Shown one piece after another: positions 25,644 to 35,130 of a stretch of 64,000 bases of DNA; position 1 is the first letter of the stretch, and every line of letters starts with the position of its first letter. Origin of the DNA: Candidatus Gastranaerophilales bacterium (GTDB lineage: Bacteria; Cyanobacteriota; Vampirovibrionia; Gastranaerophilales; Gastranaerophilaceae); the NCBI GenBank assembly GCA_944323725.1, contig CALUTP010000015.1, positions 1-64,000 of the forward strand. The letters run 5' to 3'. The notes beneath the pieces are model-generated. The model did not search any database and was not told the origin of the DNA. It saw nothing but the letters and a program-made list of their open reading frames with translations. Both the position numbers and the translations under genes were made by a program.

Positions 25644-26876
25644 TTAAGTATAAGGACATCTGGTAATAATATCTTTGCCATGAGAGTCTAGTCCGCCTGT
25701 TGGTTTGAGATTAAATTTTTCAGCAGCTTTATCAATAGCAGGGAGTAATGATAGAGTATGTTCTCCTTCGTATGAACCATAATATTTTTCGTAGAAGCAG
25801 GCTTTTTCTCCTCCTGATTGTTTGAAATTTTTAAATATATTTGTAAAAATATTTTCCGGTGTATCGCAAATATTTCTTATAATAGTTCTTGCAGGATGGG
25901 CTACTGACATATATCCGTATTTTAGTGATGAAATTAATTCTACAGTTTCTTCAAATGATGCAAATGCTTCTGGTATAGTATTCATTGTTGGGTGTGATTT
26001 TTCGTAGATTGATTTTGCTTTTAGAATTTGCCGTTCTATATGTTCAGGTATTGGAGGAAGTGAGTATCCTATATATTGTTCTAATGCTTTTTTATATAAT
26101 TTATAATAAGGTTCTGAACTTTTAAAAATTTGCTTATAAGTTTTGATTGGCTTTTCATATGAGAAATCGGAATCCTTAATGTAGTAATGATGAAGAATTT
26201 TCCCTGACGTATATTTCATTAAAGGTCTTTTTACTTCATCAAAGCCTTTTGCTATCATTTCATGAACTTGCGATGCTTCTTTTAGGGTAAATTCATAGCC
26301 TAAATCGTTATATAATTCTTTATTTAATTCTTTTATTGTTTCTTTTGTTAATTTAAGTTTTAATTGACTTTTCTTTTTCAAAAATTCATTAAGTGTTTCG
26401 TCATAAGGATTTATACAATATGTAAGCAAGTGAATTGCTACAGGACTTTTTTGATTTTCAAGTTTATTTTCTACTGTGGAGATTTCTAGTCCTGTTGTAA
26501 GTTTTAGGTGAGAGTACTTTTCTGGATGGCTCTTATAAATTTCAAAAGCCTCTTTAGTGCCTTCTAATGTATCATGATCAGTTATTGACAGCATAAAATG
26601 AGTGTTGAATTTTGAATTATATTTAGCAATAGCCTCAGCATTTAACAAAAGTCTTTCTGTTGTAGCGGAGCCATCAGAATTTAATGTATGTACATGCAGA
26701 TTAGCTTCATAAAGTCCTTTTTTAAGATTAGAATAATCATGGCTGTCTAAGACATATTTTTCTTTTCTAGTTCCTGGTATAAAATTTATTTTGCTTAGTT
26801 TAGATACATATTTTTTAAATTCTTCAGGAGTAGTAATTCTATCACATTCCATCTCTTTTTTATATTTGTTTTCCAT
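25644..26876 (-). CDS. PHP-domain metal-dependent phosphoesterase
   Basis: 410 residues. Metal-binding PHP motifs are present: NLHVHTLNSDGS (about residue 62), LSITDHDTLEG (about 100), GLEIS, SVAHPARTI (about 328) and GGLDSHGKDI at the C-terminus. A long insertion (about 150-310), rich in charged residues, separates motifs, so it is larger than typical nucleotide phosphoesterases of the family. Substrate unknown. No ribosome site; a weak -10 (CAAAAT) lies six bases before the ATG. Confidence 0.78.
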   Translation of the reverse strand: MENKYKKEMECDRITTPEEFKKYVSKLSKINFIPGTRKEKYVLDSHDYSNLKKGLYEANLHVHTLNSDGSATTERLLLNAEAIAKYNSKFNTHFMLSITDHDTLEGTKEAFEIYKSHPEKYSHLKLTTGLEISTVENKLENQKSPVAIHLLTYCINPYDETLNEFLKKKSQLKLKLTKETIKELNKELYNDLGYEFTLKEASQVHEMIAKGFDEVKRPLMKYTSGKILHHYYIKDSDFSYEKPIKTYKQIFKSSEPYYKLYKKALEQYIGYSLPPIPEHIERQILKAKSIYEKSHPTMNTIPEAFASFEETVELISSLKYGYMSVAHPARTIIRNICDTPENIFTNIFKNFKQSGGEKACFYEKYYGSYEGEHTLSLLPAIDKAAEKFNLKPTGGLDSHGKDIITRCPYT

Positions 26877-26983
26877 ATTTCTATTTTGGCATGAAAAAAT
26901 TTTTGCAACAAATTTTACCCATTTCCGTCAATAATTTTATAGTAGCATTTACACTTATTTGAAGATGAGAGAGGTTATTATCT

Positions 26984-27967
26984 ATGAATTTAGAAACTAC
27001 TACTAAGTGTTTAGATACACTTTATAGTGATTTTACAAATAGTATATCTGCTGATGAGGATATTTCTGTTATAGAGGATGATGTGATTGCTGAGGATAAT
27101 CCTGTAAAAACATTCAGTTCTATTGCAAAAGAAGATGATATTTTGCAGATGTATCTTAAAGATGTTGGAAAAATTAAGCTGCTAAACTTAAAAGAGGAAA
27201 AACAGCTAGGAAAACAAATTAAGGAAGCTAAAGATAGCAAGGCTGAAATTGCTAAAAGAAAGCTTGTACAGGCTAATTTACGTCTGGTTGTCAGTATTGC
27301 AAAAAAATACATCGGACAAGGAGTGTTGTTCATGGATTTAGTTCAAGAGGGCTCATTAGGCTTGATTAAGGCAGCTGAGAAGTTTGATTATTCAAGGAAT
27401 TTTAAATTTTCAACCTATGCAACTTGGTGGATTAAGCAGACAATAATGCGTGCTATTGCTAATAATTCAAAGACTATAAGAATTCCCGTCCATATGGCTG
27501 ATAAAATTCGTAAGTATAAAAAGATGTATTCATTTTTAGCATTTGAATTAGGCAGAGAACCTACAGATGTTGAAATTGCAGAAAAGCTTTGTTTAACTGT
27601 TAAAAATATTCAAACAATTAAGAAAGCAATAATAAAAGAACCTATTAGTTTAGAAACGCCTGTAACTGATGATTTGTGTGTTGGCGATTACATTGAAGAC
27701 AAAAGTTACAATGCTCCAGATGTCCATGCTAAAAATAATGCTATGAAAGGCAGTATAAATCACCTGTTAAGTACATTAAATGAGCGTGAAAAAAAGATAA
27801 TAAATTGTCGTTTCGGAATTAATGGAGAAACGCAAATGACACTTGAACAATTGGGGAAAACTATGGGGTATTCTAAAGAAAGAATTAGGCAGTTAGAAGA
27901 TATAGCTCTTACTAAAATGCGCCATAGAAAAGAGTTATTGCATTTTAGAGATTTTATTGAGGATTAG
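26984..27967 (+). CDS. RNA polymerase sigma-70 family factor (group 1/2)
   Basis: 327 residues. All conserved regions are visible: region 1.2 ([14 protein letters not shown]), 2.1-2.4 ([56 protein letters not shown]), region 3 ([11 protein letters not shown]) and 4.2 ([21 protein letters not shown]). The N-terminus is short compared with RpoD, so it may be the primary sigma of a reduced type or a cyanobacterial-style group 2 factor (SigB/SigD-like); context does not decide. Ribosome site GAGAGG; ends at a strong terminator. Confidence 0.9.
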   Translation: MNLETTTKCLDTLYSDFTNSISADEDISVIEDDVIAEDNPVKTFSSIAKEDDILQMYLKDVGKIKLLNLKEEKQLGKQIKEAKDSKAEIAKRKLVQANLRLVVSIAKKYIGQGVLFMDLVQEGSLGLIKAAEKFDYSRNFKFSTYATWWIKQTIMRAIANNSKTIRIPVHMADKIRKYKKMYSFLAFELGREPTDVEIAEKLCLTVKNIQTIKKAIIKEPISLETPVTDDLCVGDYIEDKSYNAPDVHAKNNAMKGSINHLLSTLNEREKKIINCRFGINGETQMTLEQLGKTMGYSKERIRQLEDIALTKMRHRKELLHFRDFIED

Positions 27968-27975
27968 TTTTTTAT

Positions 27976-28006
27976 AGCAAAAGGGAAATCTCTCTTTTGC
28001 TTTTTT
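27976..28006 (+). terminator. terminator of the sigma factor gene
   Basis: Stem GCAAAAG/CTTTTGC with an internal AGAG-type extension, followed by six T. It overlaps the stop of converging recN. Confidence 0.8.
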
Positions 28007-29657
28007 ATGTTTTTACAAGGGATTTTGCAAATTCAATTGATTGTTCGTTAATTTCACCGCCTGCAAGTTCAGCAAGTGCTTTAATTCTGTTATCCCCATT
28101 TAATACATATACTTCAACTTTGGTTTCATCTGCTTGAGATTTTCTTACGTAAAAATGTTTATCTGCCTTTGATGCTATAATTGGCTGATGGGTAATTAGT
28201 ATAATCTGGTGATACTTGGCTAAATCCTTTATTTCGTCGGCTACACTTTGAGAAGCTTTACCCGAAATACCTGTATCTATTTCATCAAAAATAACCGTAT
28301 CAATATCATCGGATTGCGCAAAAATAGATTTTATAGCAAGCATTACTCTTGAAATTTCCCCACCTGATGCAACTTTAGCAAGTGGTTTTAAATCTTCAGA
28401 TACGTTTGTTGAAATTAAAAATTCTACATTATCAGCCCCGTCTGCAGAAAGCTCTTTGGGTAACACTGAAATTTCAAAACGAGCTTTTGGTAATTCAAGA
28501 TTTTCTAGCTTTTCTTGAATATAAACAGAAAGAACTTTTGCGTAGTCCTGTCGCTTCTCTGTAATTATCGCAGCTTTTTTAACCAGTTCCTCATGAATAT
28601 TAGCTAGTTCTTTTTCTAGTTCTTCGATATTTTGTGTTGAAAATTCAATTCCTTCAAGTTCTTCTGCTAACTTTTGTCCTGTAGAAATTACTTCTGCAAG
28701 AGTACCTCCGTACTTTCTTTTTAGTTTGTCAAGCAAGAATAGTCGTTCTTGTATTTCATTAAGTCTTTCGGTATCATTATCTAGGTTTTGGCTATAGTCT
28801 CTTAATTCAGTACCGGCATCACGTAATCTTTCTATTGCGTCAATAAGATTTTGCTCTAATCCTTCAAGATTTTTGTCCATTGATGCAGCTTTTGAAATAT
28901 TCTGTTTAATTTTTCCCAGAGCTTCCATAATTGAACCGTCGTCGCCATTTATTGCCCAGTAGGATGTTCCTGTCAGCTCTTTTAGTCTTTCTGCATTTTC
29001 AAGGACTTCAAGTTCATTATTCAATTTTTCATCTTCTGTTTCTGATTCAATTTCTGCTGATTCAATTTCTGTAACTTGAAATTTTAGGAACTCAATTTGA
29101 GATTCTGTTGTATCTGCAGAATTTTTTGCATTTTCTAGCAGATTTTTTGTATCAAGATATTTTTGATAAAGCTTTTTATATTCTTCAAGGTTTGTCCCAT
29201 ATATATCTTTTGCGTAATTATCAAGTAATGTTATGTGATATTTGGGCTGCATAAACACATAAGTTTGATGTTGAGAATGTATATCTAAAAATAAACTTTT
29301 TATTTGTTTCAGAAAATCTTGATTAATCAAAGTTCCGTTTAACCTTGTTCTGAGAGAATTCTGGGTGATTTCTTTTGATAGTATTATTTCTGAGCCAAAA
29401 TCATCAATTCCATTTTCTTCAAAAAGTTTTTTAAGATTATGTTTAGTATTTTCAATAGTAAGTTCAATTACAGCTTTTTCACAGTTATTTTTTATTACAT
29501 CTTTTGAAACTCTTGGTGCGAAAGCTAAATCAATTGCGCTTATAAGAATACTCTTACCAGCTCCAGTCTCACCGGTAATGACATTTAAACCCTCATGAAA
29601 ATTAGCTGTTAATTCATCTATTAAAATGTAATCTTTTAACTTCAATTGCTTAATCAT
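28005..29657 (-). CDS. recN: DNA repair protein RecN
   Basis: 550 residues, the normal length. SMC-like ATPase for double-strand-break repair. Walker A is GETGAGKSILI (about residue 31); long coiled-coil arms run from about 150 to 360; the C-terminal half has the signature VASGGEISRVMLAIKS and Walker B TVIFDEIDTGISG, followed by ITHQPIIAS. Start chosen at ATG 29657 (MIKQLKLKDY); the TTG at 29675 would add six residues. A promoter-like TTGCTC-N17-TATTCT ends six bases before the ATG with no ribosome site, so the mRNA may be leaderless. Confidence 0.92.
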   Translation of the reverse strand: MIKQLKLKDYILIDELTANFHEGLNVITGETGAGKSILISAIDLAFAPRVSKDVIKNNCEKAVIELTIENTKHNLKKLFEENGIDDFGSEIILSKEITQNSLRTRLNGTLINQDFLKQIKSLFLDIHSQHQTYVFMQPKYHITLLDNYAKDIYGTNLEEYKKLYQKYLDTKNLLENAKNSADTTESQIEFLKFQVTEIESAEIESETEDEKLNNELEVLENAERLKELTGTSYWAINGDDGSIMEALGKIKQNISKAASMDKNLEGLEQNLIDAIERLRDAGTELRDYSQNLDNDTERLNEIQERLFLLDKLKRKYGGTLAEVISTGQKLAEELEGIEFSTQNIEELEKELANIHEELVKKAAIITEKRQDYAKVLSVYIQEKLENLELPKARFEISVLPKELSADGADNVEFLISTNVSEDLKPLAKVASGGEISRVMLAIKSIFAQSDDIDTVIFDEIDTGISGKASQSVADEIKDLAKYHQIILITHQPIIASKADKHFYVRKSQADETKVEVYVLNGDNRIKALAELAGGEINEQSIEFAKSLVKT

Positions 29658-29663
29658 ATTTAC

Positions 29664-29692
29664 AGAATATCGCAAAACCTGACATGGAGCAA
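29664..29692 (-). promoter_or_regulatory. recN promoter, predicted leaderless start
   Basis: Minus strand TTGCTC, 17-base spacer, TATTCT, six bases, ATG. No Shine-Dalgarno. Confidence 0.45.
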
Positions 29693-29739
29693 TATTTTAA
29701 TCTTGCTTAAAATATCTATTTGATTCATTGGTTAAAATA

Positions 29740-29768
29740 AAAATAAAAGGGACAGATTTTTGTCCCTT
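29740..29768 (-). terminator. terminator of the flagellar operon
   Basis: 8-bp stem AAGGGACA/TGTCCCTT with a 6-base loop, followed on the minus strand by TTATTTTTATTTT. It lies 35 bases past the stop of the flagellar hook/rod-like gene. Confidence 0.8.
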
Positions 29769-29802
29769 CGTAAATGGAGTTTAAAATTATAAAGTATTAT
29801 TT

Positions 29803-30639
29803 TTATGAACCTACCAAGCGAAGTGCTTCTTCTAGTAGTTCTTTATTTGACGAAATTAATTTATTGGAAATTTCTAATTGTAATTTTGCCATCTGGAAGT
29901 ATGAAATATTCCCTCTAAAGTCGGCATTTGACATTTCTAATAGACTTGAACGAATTTCACCACTTCCAAGAAGAGGTTTACCGGATTCTTCGGTTTCTAT
30001 AAAATATCCATCATCAATTTCGTATAGAGCGGCTGCATTATGAAAATTTCTCGTTGTAATACGATATAATGGGACTGAACGCTTACCATTATCAGCTTTA
30101 CCATAAATAGTGCCATCTTCTTTTATTTCATAATCATCATATTTCCCAAGAAATTTACCATTATTTGGATCAATCCATAATTTGATATTTGTTGTTGGTA
30201 TATCTAAGGCACCACCTCTTAATGCTGTTTCCTGATAAAGATCTGCGCTGATTGATTTTGTGCCTTGCATAATTTCACCCTTATCATTCAAAATATAGCC
30301 TTGTACTGTATTGCCATTTTTTGCACGATATACACCTTCTCCATCAAATGTAAATTCACCGAGACGTGTATATACACTTTTACCTTCTGTAGTTTTTGTT
30401 AAGAAGAATCCTTTGCCTTCTAAAAACAAGTTTTCATTTGATGTACCTGGCGTAGATTTACCTTGACTTGTCTTTTTATCGTAATCGTCAGCTATTGCTC
30501 CGCCTAGAAATGTTTTAAAATTTACTTGTTTTTCTCTGAATCCGGGTGTATAAATATTTGTCATGTTATCAGCTATGACATCCATCCAGTTTTGAGTCGA
30601 TTTTTGTGTGTTAAGTGCGGTTACAAAGGAATCATTCAT
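29803..30639 (-). CDS. flagellar hook / rod-family protein (FlgE/FlgF/FlgG-like)
   Basis: 278 residues. N-terminal rod motif NTQKSTQNWMDVIADNMTNIYTPGF (the usual L-x-SQ-x-LD-x-IANNIANxxT-GF pattern), a central FLEGKGFFLT (like the basal-body LPLAIqGeGFFqv block), and a C-terminal coil (LEMSNADFRGNISYFQMAKLQLEISNKL) matching the flagellar basal body C-terminal domain. It is short for FlgE and fits FlgF/FlgG; the exact member is uncertain. Strong ribosome site. It overlaps the FliK-like gene by 8 bases, so fliJ, fliK-like and this gene form one operon. Confidence 0.82.
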   Translation of the reverse strand: MNDSFVTALNTQKSTQNWMDVIADNMTNIYTPGFREKQVNFKTFLGGAIADDYDKKTSQGKSTPGTSNENLFLEGKGFFLTKTTEGKSVYTRLGEFTFDGEGVYRAKNGNTVQGYILNDKGEIMQGTKSISADLYQETALRGGALDIPTTNIKLWIDPNNGKFLGKYDDYEIKEDGTIYGKADNGKRSVPLYRITTRNFHNAAALYEIDDGYFIETEESGKPLLGSGEIRSSLLEMSNADFRGNISYFQMAKLQLEISNKLISSNKELLEEALRLVGS

Positions 30640-31570
30640 GACCGTTCTCCTTATTATTTTGTTTTTTCTGTTCTTCTTTTTCTTGTTTTGATTTTGAATA
30701 GTTTACATCACCATAGGCTATGTTTTCTTCATTAAATCTATTTTTTAAAAATTCAATATTATTTCTCAGGTAGTTTTCAACAGCTTTATCTCCTGGAATA
30801 AAATTTGCATTAATTTTTCCTTCTTTATCTACTTTTATAATGACAGAAACATCTTTGTCAAAATCGATCCTGAATGGCTGATTAGTCTTAGCAGATTCTT
30901 GCAGAGCTGCAATAAGTGCAGCTGATGCTTTTGCAGTTGATTGTACTTGTTGTATATTGCCTGTATCAAGTGCTTTTTGGAATTCGCTTGCAATGCTTTG
31001 ATTTGTCATATCTGTATTTTTAACTAAATTAGCAAAAAATAGAGCATCTCCATCTGACATTTGAATGTTTGTATAATCTACAGAGGGAGGTATGTTGGAA
31101 ATCTCTGTCCTTGAGGTCGCTTGCATTAAGTTAAGTCTGAATACTCCCCCATTTGCTTGCAAATATGCTTTTACTTCATCTGAAAGTGATGAAAAATTTC
31201 CATGTTGAATATTCATCATATCTGATGTGCTGATTTCTCCTTTGTAAGTCTGCTGATTTGAATTTTGATTATTATTTTGACTGCTTCCAGATTGGTTATT
31301 TCCCGTATCATCTTGTTTTTCGCTGTTTTCAATTTTATTATTTTTATTTTCTATTTTTTTATCATCAGTTTTGTTTGTAATTTTATCGTTATCAGAATCG
31401 TCTTGTTTTTCTGTATCCTTAGTCTTTTCTGAGTTTTCACTGGAGGCAGTATTCAATTCATCTTTGAAAGACTTCCCATTTTGATTTGTTCTTTGAATTT
31501 TTGTAGAATTGCTGAATTCTGATTTTTGAAATATTGCAGTGGCGGCATTTGATGAAGTTTCAATATTCAT
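30632..31570 (-). CDS. FliK-like flagellar hook-length control protein
   Basis: 312 residues. The first 130 or so are low-complexity, rich in Asn, Lys, Ser, Asp and Gln, as is usual for the ruler part of FliK. The C-terminal 90 residues match the FliK C-terminal domain in pattern (FRIDFDKDVSVIIKVDKEGKIN..., then NYLRNNIEFLKNRFNEENI), although identity is low. An extra Lys/Glu tail follows. Identification rests on layout plus position between FliJ and a hook/rod-type protein. Ribosome site GGAGGA is present and it starts immediately after fliJ. Confidence 0.65.
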   Translation of the reverse strand: MNIETSSNAATAIFQKSEFSNSTKIQRTNQNGKSFKDELNTASSENSEKTKDTEKQDDSDNDKITNKTDDKKIENKNNKIENSEKQDDTGNNQSGSSQNNNQNSNQQTYKGEISTSDMMNIQHGNFSSLSDEVKAYLQANGGVFRLNLMQATSRTEISNIPPSVDYTNIQMSDGDALFFANLVKNTDMTNQSIASEFQKALDTGNIQQVQSTAKASAALIAALQESAKTNQPFRIDFDKDVSVIIKVDKEGKINANFIPGDKAVENYLRNNIEFLKNRFNEENIAYGDVNYSKSKQEKEEQKKQNNKENGHE

Positions 31571-32062
31571 TTATAAATTTTCCTCCAGTTGTGCTAATTG
31601 TCTTAATACCTCTTTTTCTTCCTCTTCTTGTTTTTCCTTGCTTTGTGCAAAAAATCTTGTAACTCCAAGTTCGGAAAATTGTTTTAATTCTGCGGCTTTT
31701 TCTTCTGCTATGTATGCTTCTTTGTTTTTTTCTTTGTGTTTTTCTAAAACTTTTACCGCTTGTTCCAATTTGATTAATTTTTGTTTTTCAATATCTAACT
31801 GTCTTTGGGCTTCTTTTCGAATTTCTTCAAGTTTTTCTGCTTTTTCCCAAAGATGTATAAGATATTTATCGTAAGTTTCATACATCATCGGATTTGCTTG
31901 CCGCATGTTTATTTGTGTGTCACGTATCTCTTCATTATTTTTCCGGATATTTTCTTCTGCAATAAATACTGCTTGTTGAGCTTTTTGTACTACCTGCAGT
32001 TGTTCTTCTTTTTTTCTGATTCTGAAATCCAGAATTTTTTGTAACCTGTAACGAAAAGGCAT
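31571..32062 (-). CDS. fliJ: flagellar export chaperone FliJ
   Basis: 163 residues, almost entirely coiled coil after an N-terminal MPFRYRLQKILDFRIRKKEE, the signature opening of FliJ (F-x-F-x-L-x-x-L-L-x-x-R). It would promote export through the flagellar type III apparatus with the FliI ATPase. Start ATG 32062 is preceded by GTAGGTG and, just upstream, a perfect 11-bp inverted repeat. First gene of the operon. Confidence 0.82.
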   Translation of the reverse strand: MPFRYRLQKILDFRIRKKEEQLQVVQKAQQAVFIAEENIRKNNEEIRDTQINMRQANPMMYETYDKYLIHLWEKAEKLEEIRKEAQRQLDIEKQKLIKLEQAVKVLEKHKEKNKEAYIAEEKAAELKQFSELGVTRFFAQSKEKQEEEEKEVLRQLAQLEENL

Positions 32063-32076
32063 TTTAGACTACACCT

Positions 32077-32108
32077 ACTTGTCATTATTATGATTGCTAA
32101 TGACAAGT
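32077..32108. promoter_or_regulatory. inverted repeat upstream of fliJ
   Basis: Perfect 11-bp arms ACTTGTCATTA (32077-32087) and TAATGACAAGT (32098-32108) with a 10-base loop, 15 bases before the fliJ start. There is no T run on either strand, so it is more like an operator or a leader hairpin than a terminator. Confidence 0.55.
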
Positions 32109-32154
32109 CTTTAAACATCTAAATGTATGATATATATTTAATGATATTTTAAAT

Positions 32155-32709
32155 TTAGTCAAGTATTTTTACCCCAAATCCGCTCCCCATTTGGTTGTTT
32201 CGGTGATACCAGCCTCTATTGCCATAATAATCGGTTTGTCTGCCATTCGGCGCATAATATGGTCGATTCCAATAAGGATTAACTTGCGGTGTTATTCCTG
32301 TTGTCGTCCCAAACATCATTGTACCAAGAGTGCTTTTTAAATTTTGCCAGCGGCTTTGTTGGGGTATTCCTGTTTGAGGGTACATTCCTCCATAACTATT
32401 ATTATAGTTTACAATTATGTTATTCAATCTCTCATCAAAAGGTCTGTTAGGATATGTTCTGTTGAAAACACTTCTTTCTAGTCGGTTTATTCTTGTATTT
32501 GAATTTTGCTGTTCATAACTTTGACCAAAAATTGATTGTTCAATTTCTGTTAGCTTATTACTATTGATATTTTGAAGTGGTTGAGTATTATCCGGGCTAA
32601 AATAATTATAATTAGGAGTTTGGTAAGTTCTTAAGATATGCCTATTACCTGCATAAACTCCTTCTATACAAAAAATAAGTCCAAATAATACTAATAATAT
32701 TTTTTTCAT
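32155..32709 (-). CDS. exported protein with LE..vFG repeats
   Basis: 184 residues with a signal peptide (MKKILLVLFGLIFCIEGVYA). After it come two copies of a repeat: LTEIEQSIFGQSYEQQNSNT and RINRLERSVFNRTYPNRPFDERL, i.e. L-x-x-[IL]-E-x-x-[IV]-F-x-x-x-Y, then R-[IL]. The same repeat occurs in the protein encoded at 55519. The rest is Asn/Tyr/Gly-rich (PYYAPNGRQTDYYGNRGWY) and probably disordered. I do not know a named family for it. Ribosome site AGAGGAGAG. Confidence 0.65.
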   Translation of the reverse strand: MKKILLVLFGLIFCIEGVYAGNRHILRTYQTPNYNYFSPDNTQPLQNINSNKLTEIEQSIFGQSYEQQNSNTRINRLERSVFNRTYPNRPFDERLNNIIVNYNNSYGGMYPQTGIPQQSRWQNLKSTLGTMMFGTTTGITPQVNPYWNRPYYAPNGRQTDYYGNRGWYHRNNQMGSGFGVKILD

Positions 32710-32828
32710 AAAACTCTCCTCTGATTTATTTTGAGAATAGCTTAGTTATAGAGCTTTTTTATTCCCTGAGAGAGCTATTTTCTTTTGTAAAAGAATTTTA
32801 CAAATTAATCAAAGTGTTTTTTGTATAT

Positions 32829-32834
32829 TATAAT
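32829..32834 (+). promoter_or_regulatory. -10 of the mannosidase gene, predicted leaderless start
   Basis: Perfect TATAAT, six bases, then ATG at 32841. No ribosome site; -35 is weak. Confidence 0.5.
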
Positions 32835-32840
32835 ATTTTT

Positions 32841-34805
32841 ATGAAAAAGAAGGTTATTGCATATCTACATACGCATTGGGATAGAGAATGGTATAGAGAA
32901 TTTGAGGTATTTAGATTAAGACTGCTTAGAGTTTTTGATAATGTACTTGATATGCTTGAAAAAAATAAAATCCCATCATTTTATTTTGATGGGCAAGTTT
33001 CAGCTTTGCTAGATTATCTCGAAATAAGACCTGAGAAAGAACAGCTGGTAAAAATTTTAGTCGCTGAAAAGAAGCTGTATATTGGACCTTTTTATACTTT
33101 AGTTGATGAATTTTTAACAGATAAAATTGTGTTTGAGAAAAACATAGAAATAGGACTTAAAATTGCAAAAGAGTTTGGCTGTAATGATTTTATAGGTTAT
33201 CTTGCAGATACTTTTGGTCATAGCAAAAATATTCCACCAATTCTCAAAAAGTTTGGTATAGATAAATGTGTTGTTTGGCGCGGATGTGGGGATATCCCTT
33301 CTGAATTTAAATTTAATGGAATTAATACCGTAAATCTTATTAGAGGTTATTTTATGGATATTTTTTCTGCAAAAATGTCTATTGAAGAAAAAGCAAAGTG
33401 GCTAAAAAGCAATCTCGATAAAATAGCAGAAAAATCCTCTAATATTTTACTTTTACCAATTGGTGCAGATCATCTTGGGGTTGAAATAGATATAGCTGAA
33501 CAAATAAAAAATGTGAGCGATATTTTAAAGGATGATTATGAGATTATTTTAAGTTCTCCTTTTGAGTATTTTGAGCTTGTAAAAGATAGATTTGACAAGT
33601 TCGAGTGGAATGATGAACTCAGAGATAATAGTAAAACTTTTATTCTGCCTGGAAGTTATTCTGCCCGTATGAAACTAAAACAGTATAATATTAAATGTTC
33701 ATATTTGCTGGAAGAGGCTGATAGGTTACAAAAAGAAAATGGAAATGAATATCAAAATGTAATTGAGTATGCGTATAAATTATTATTAAAAAATCAGGCT
33801 CATGACGGTATTTGTGGATGTTCCACAGATTTAGTTCATCGTGAAAATATTACTCGTTATGAAAAAATACTCCAAATTGCTAATACTGTTATAGAAGAAT
33901 TAAGGTTAATAAATAATAAGTCTGATAAAGCTTATGAGTTTGAAAGTACGGAACTGAAGCCAGATTGTGAAGTAATTTCGCATTTTAAAGGCTTTGAGAG
34001 CAGCCTGCTATACGATACTCAACGTATTCCTGTGACAGAGGATTATACTGATATATACCTACTCCGAAAGAAAACTAATAAGTCTGCTGTTTTAAAACTA
34101 GATGTGATTAAAAAGCTTGATGGATCTTCCTCGCTTGAAATTACAAGTGGTTCAAAGAAAATTGGTGTTGAATTTATTCGTTGTATTGATGATGGTGATA
34201 CTTATAATTTTGGTCCAGTTGAAAGTGATGCAGGTGAAAAAGCTGAAATTATTTCTTCTTTTGAAAAGGATGGAAAATTGTTAATAAAGACCAGTTTTTT
34301 TGACGTTCAAGTTTCCTACCATGAGCTTATAAATTTTTGTATAAAGTGGAATAATACTCTTAAAAATCATCTCTGGCAGGTTAGATTTGTTTTGGATGAA
34401 CCCGTAAATATTACATATTCGGAAGATATGAATTCTTTGATTGAAAGGCATTTTAATCCATTTTATAATATAAGAAAAAATCTTCCTAAAACTCGAGGGC
34501 TTGAGGCTAAAACTAATTTTGCTCCAATGCAAAGATATGTTGGTACACAAGGGTTTGGTATTATTACGAAAGGTTTGACTGAGTATGAAGTCTTTGAAAA
34601 TACTCTTGCTATCACGTTGTTGAGAAGTGTTGGTGTTATTTCAAATCCTAAAAATCCGGCTCGTTCAACTCCGGCAGGGCCTCCAATTGAAGTTCCTGAT
34701 GCTCAGCTGTTGGGTGAAAATACTGCAGAATTTTCTGTAGGTTTCTTTTCTAAAGATGATTATCAAAAGTATATAGATTTAGTTTTTCCTCATATAGTGT
34801 TATAG
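32841..34805 (+). CDS. glycoside hydrolase family 38 alpha-mannosidase
   Basis: 654 residues. Opens with the zinc-binding THWDREWYREFE block; the catalytic nucleophile is the Asp in YLADTFGHSKNIPP (about residue 122); NQAHDGICGCSTDLVHRE (about 322) supplies the later zinc His/Asp. Shorter than characterised members (about 870), the lost part being C-terminal beta domains. No signal peptide, so it acts in the cytoplasm on imported mannosyl or similar sugars, or on its own glycans. Start chosen at ATG 32841, not GTG 32814, because a TATAAT lies between them. Alone in its transcript. Confidence 0.88.
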   Translation: MKKKVIAYLHTHWDREWYREFEVFRLRLLRVFDNVLDMLEKNKIPSFYFDGQVSALLDYLEIRPEKEQLVKILVAEKKLYIGPFYTLVDEFLTDKIVFEKNIEIGLKIAKEFGCNDFIGYLADTFGHSKNIPPILKKFGIDKCVVWRGCGDIPSEFKFNGINTVNLIRGYFMDIFSAKMSIEEKAKWLKSNLDKIAEKSSNILLLPIGADHLGVEIDIAEQIKNVSDILKDDYEIILSSPFEYFELVKDRFDKFEWNDELRDNSKTFILPGSYSARMKLKQYNIKCSYLLEEADRLQKENGNEYQNVIEYAYKLLLKNQAHDGICGCSTDLVHRENITRYEKILQIANTVIEELRLINNKSDKAYEFESTELKPDCEVISHFKGFESSLLYDTQRIPVTEDYTDIYLLRKKTNKSAVLKLDVIKKLDGSSSLEITSGSKKIGVEFIRCIDDGDTYNFGPVESDAGEKAEIISSFEKDGKLLIKTSFFDVQVSYHELINFCIKWNNTLKNHLWQVRFVLDEPVNITYSEDMNSLIERHFNPFYNIRKNLPKTRGLEAKTNFAPMQRYVGTQGFGIITKGLTEYEVFENTLAITLLRSVGVISNPKNPARSTPAGPPIEVPDAQLLGENTAEFSVGFFSKDDYQKYIDLVFPHIVL

Positions 34806-34810
34806 CTTTG

Positions 34811-35016
34811 TTAAGAAATGTAAATATGTATTCGATATATAGCAATTATATAAAGCAAAAATACTTTATTAATATGTAAGCAATCGGATTTAAATAAACA
34901 CGAGATATAAAACATACACTTACTATTTACACTACCTACTACACACTAACCTTCTACACACACGAGGAATTACAAAAAGATTCCAAGGCTCTATCAGAAA
35001 TGATAGAGTTTTTTTT
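34811..35016 (+). ncRNA. candidate small RNA, copy 1 of a tandem pair
   Basis: Non-coding unit repeated almost exactly 320 bases further on. The stretch 34890-34978 (89 bases) is identical in both copies. It is rich in A and C and poor in G: blocks ACTACCTACTAC, ACTAACCTTCTAC and ACACACGAGG. It lacks an ATG-initiated frame. It ends in a clear terminator, stem CTCTATCA/TGATAGAG with GAAA loop and eight T (34989-35016). The transcription start is not determined; it probably lies within the AT-rich 34830-34890 part. Confidence 0.6.
34989..35016 (+). terminator. terminator of small RNA copy 1
   Basis: CTCTATCA-GAAA-TGATAGAG followed by eight T. Confidence 0.85.
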
Positions 35017-35130
35017 ATCTGTCTGATTTTAAAAATTAAAATCATTCAGATTTTTATCTTATTCAATTACTTTGTATATTTGAGCCTAAGTTAAGAGATA
35101 ATATATTTTATTAGATAAAAATAATTTATA

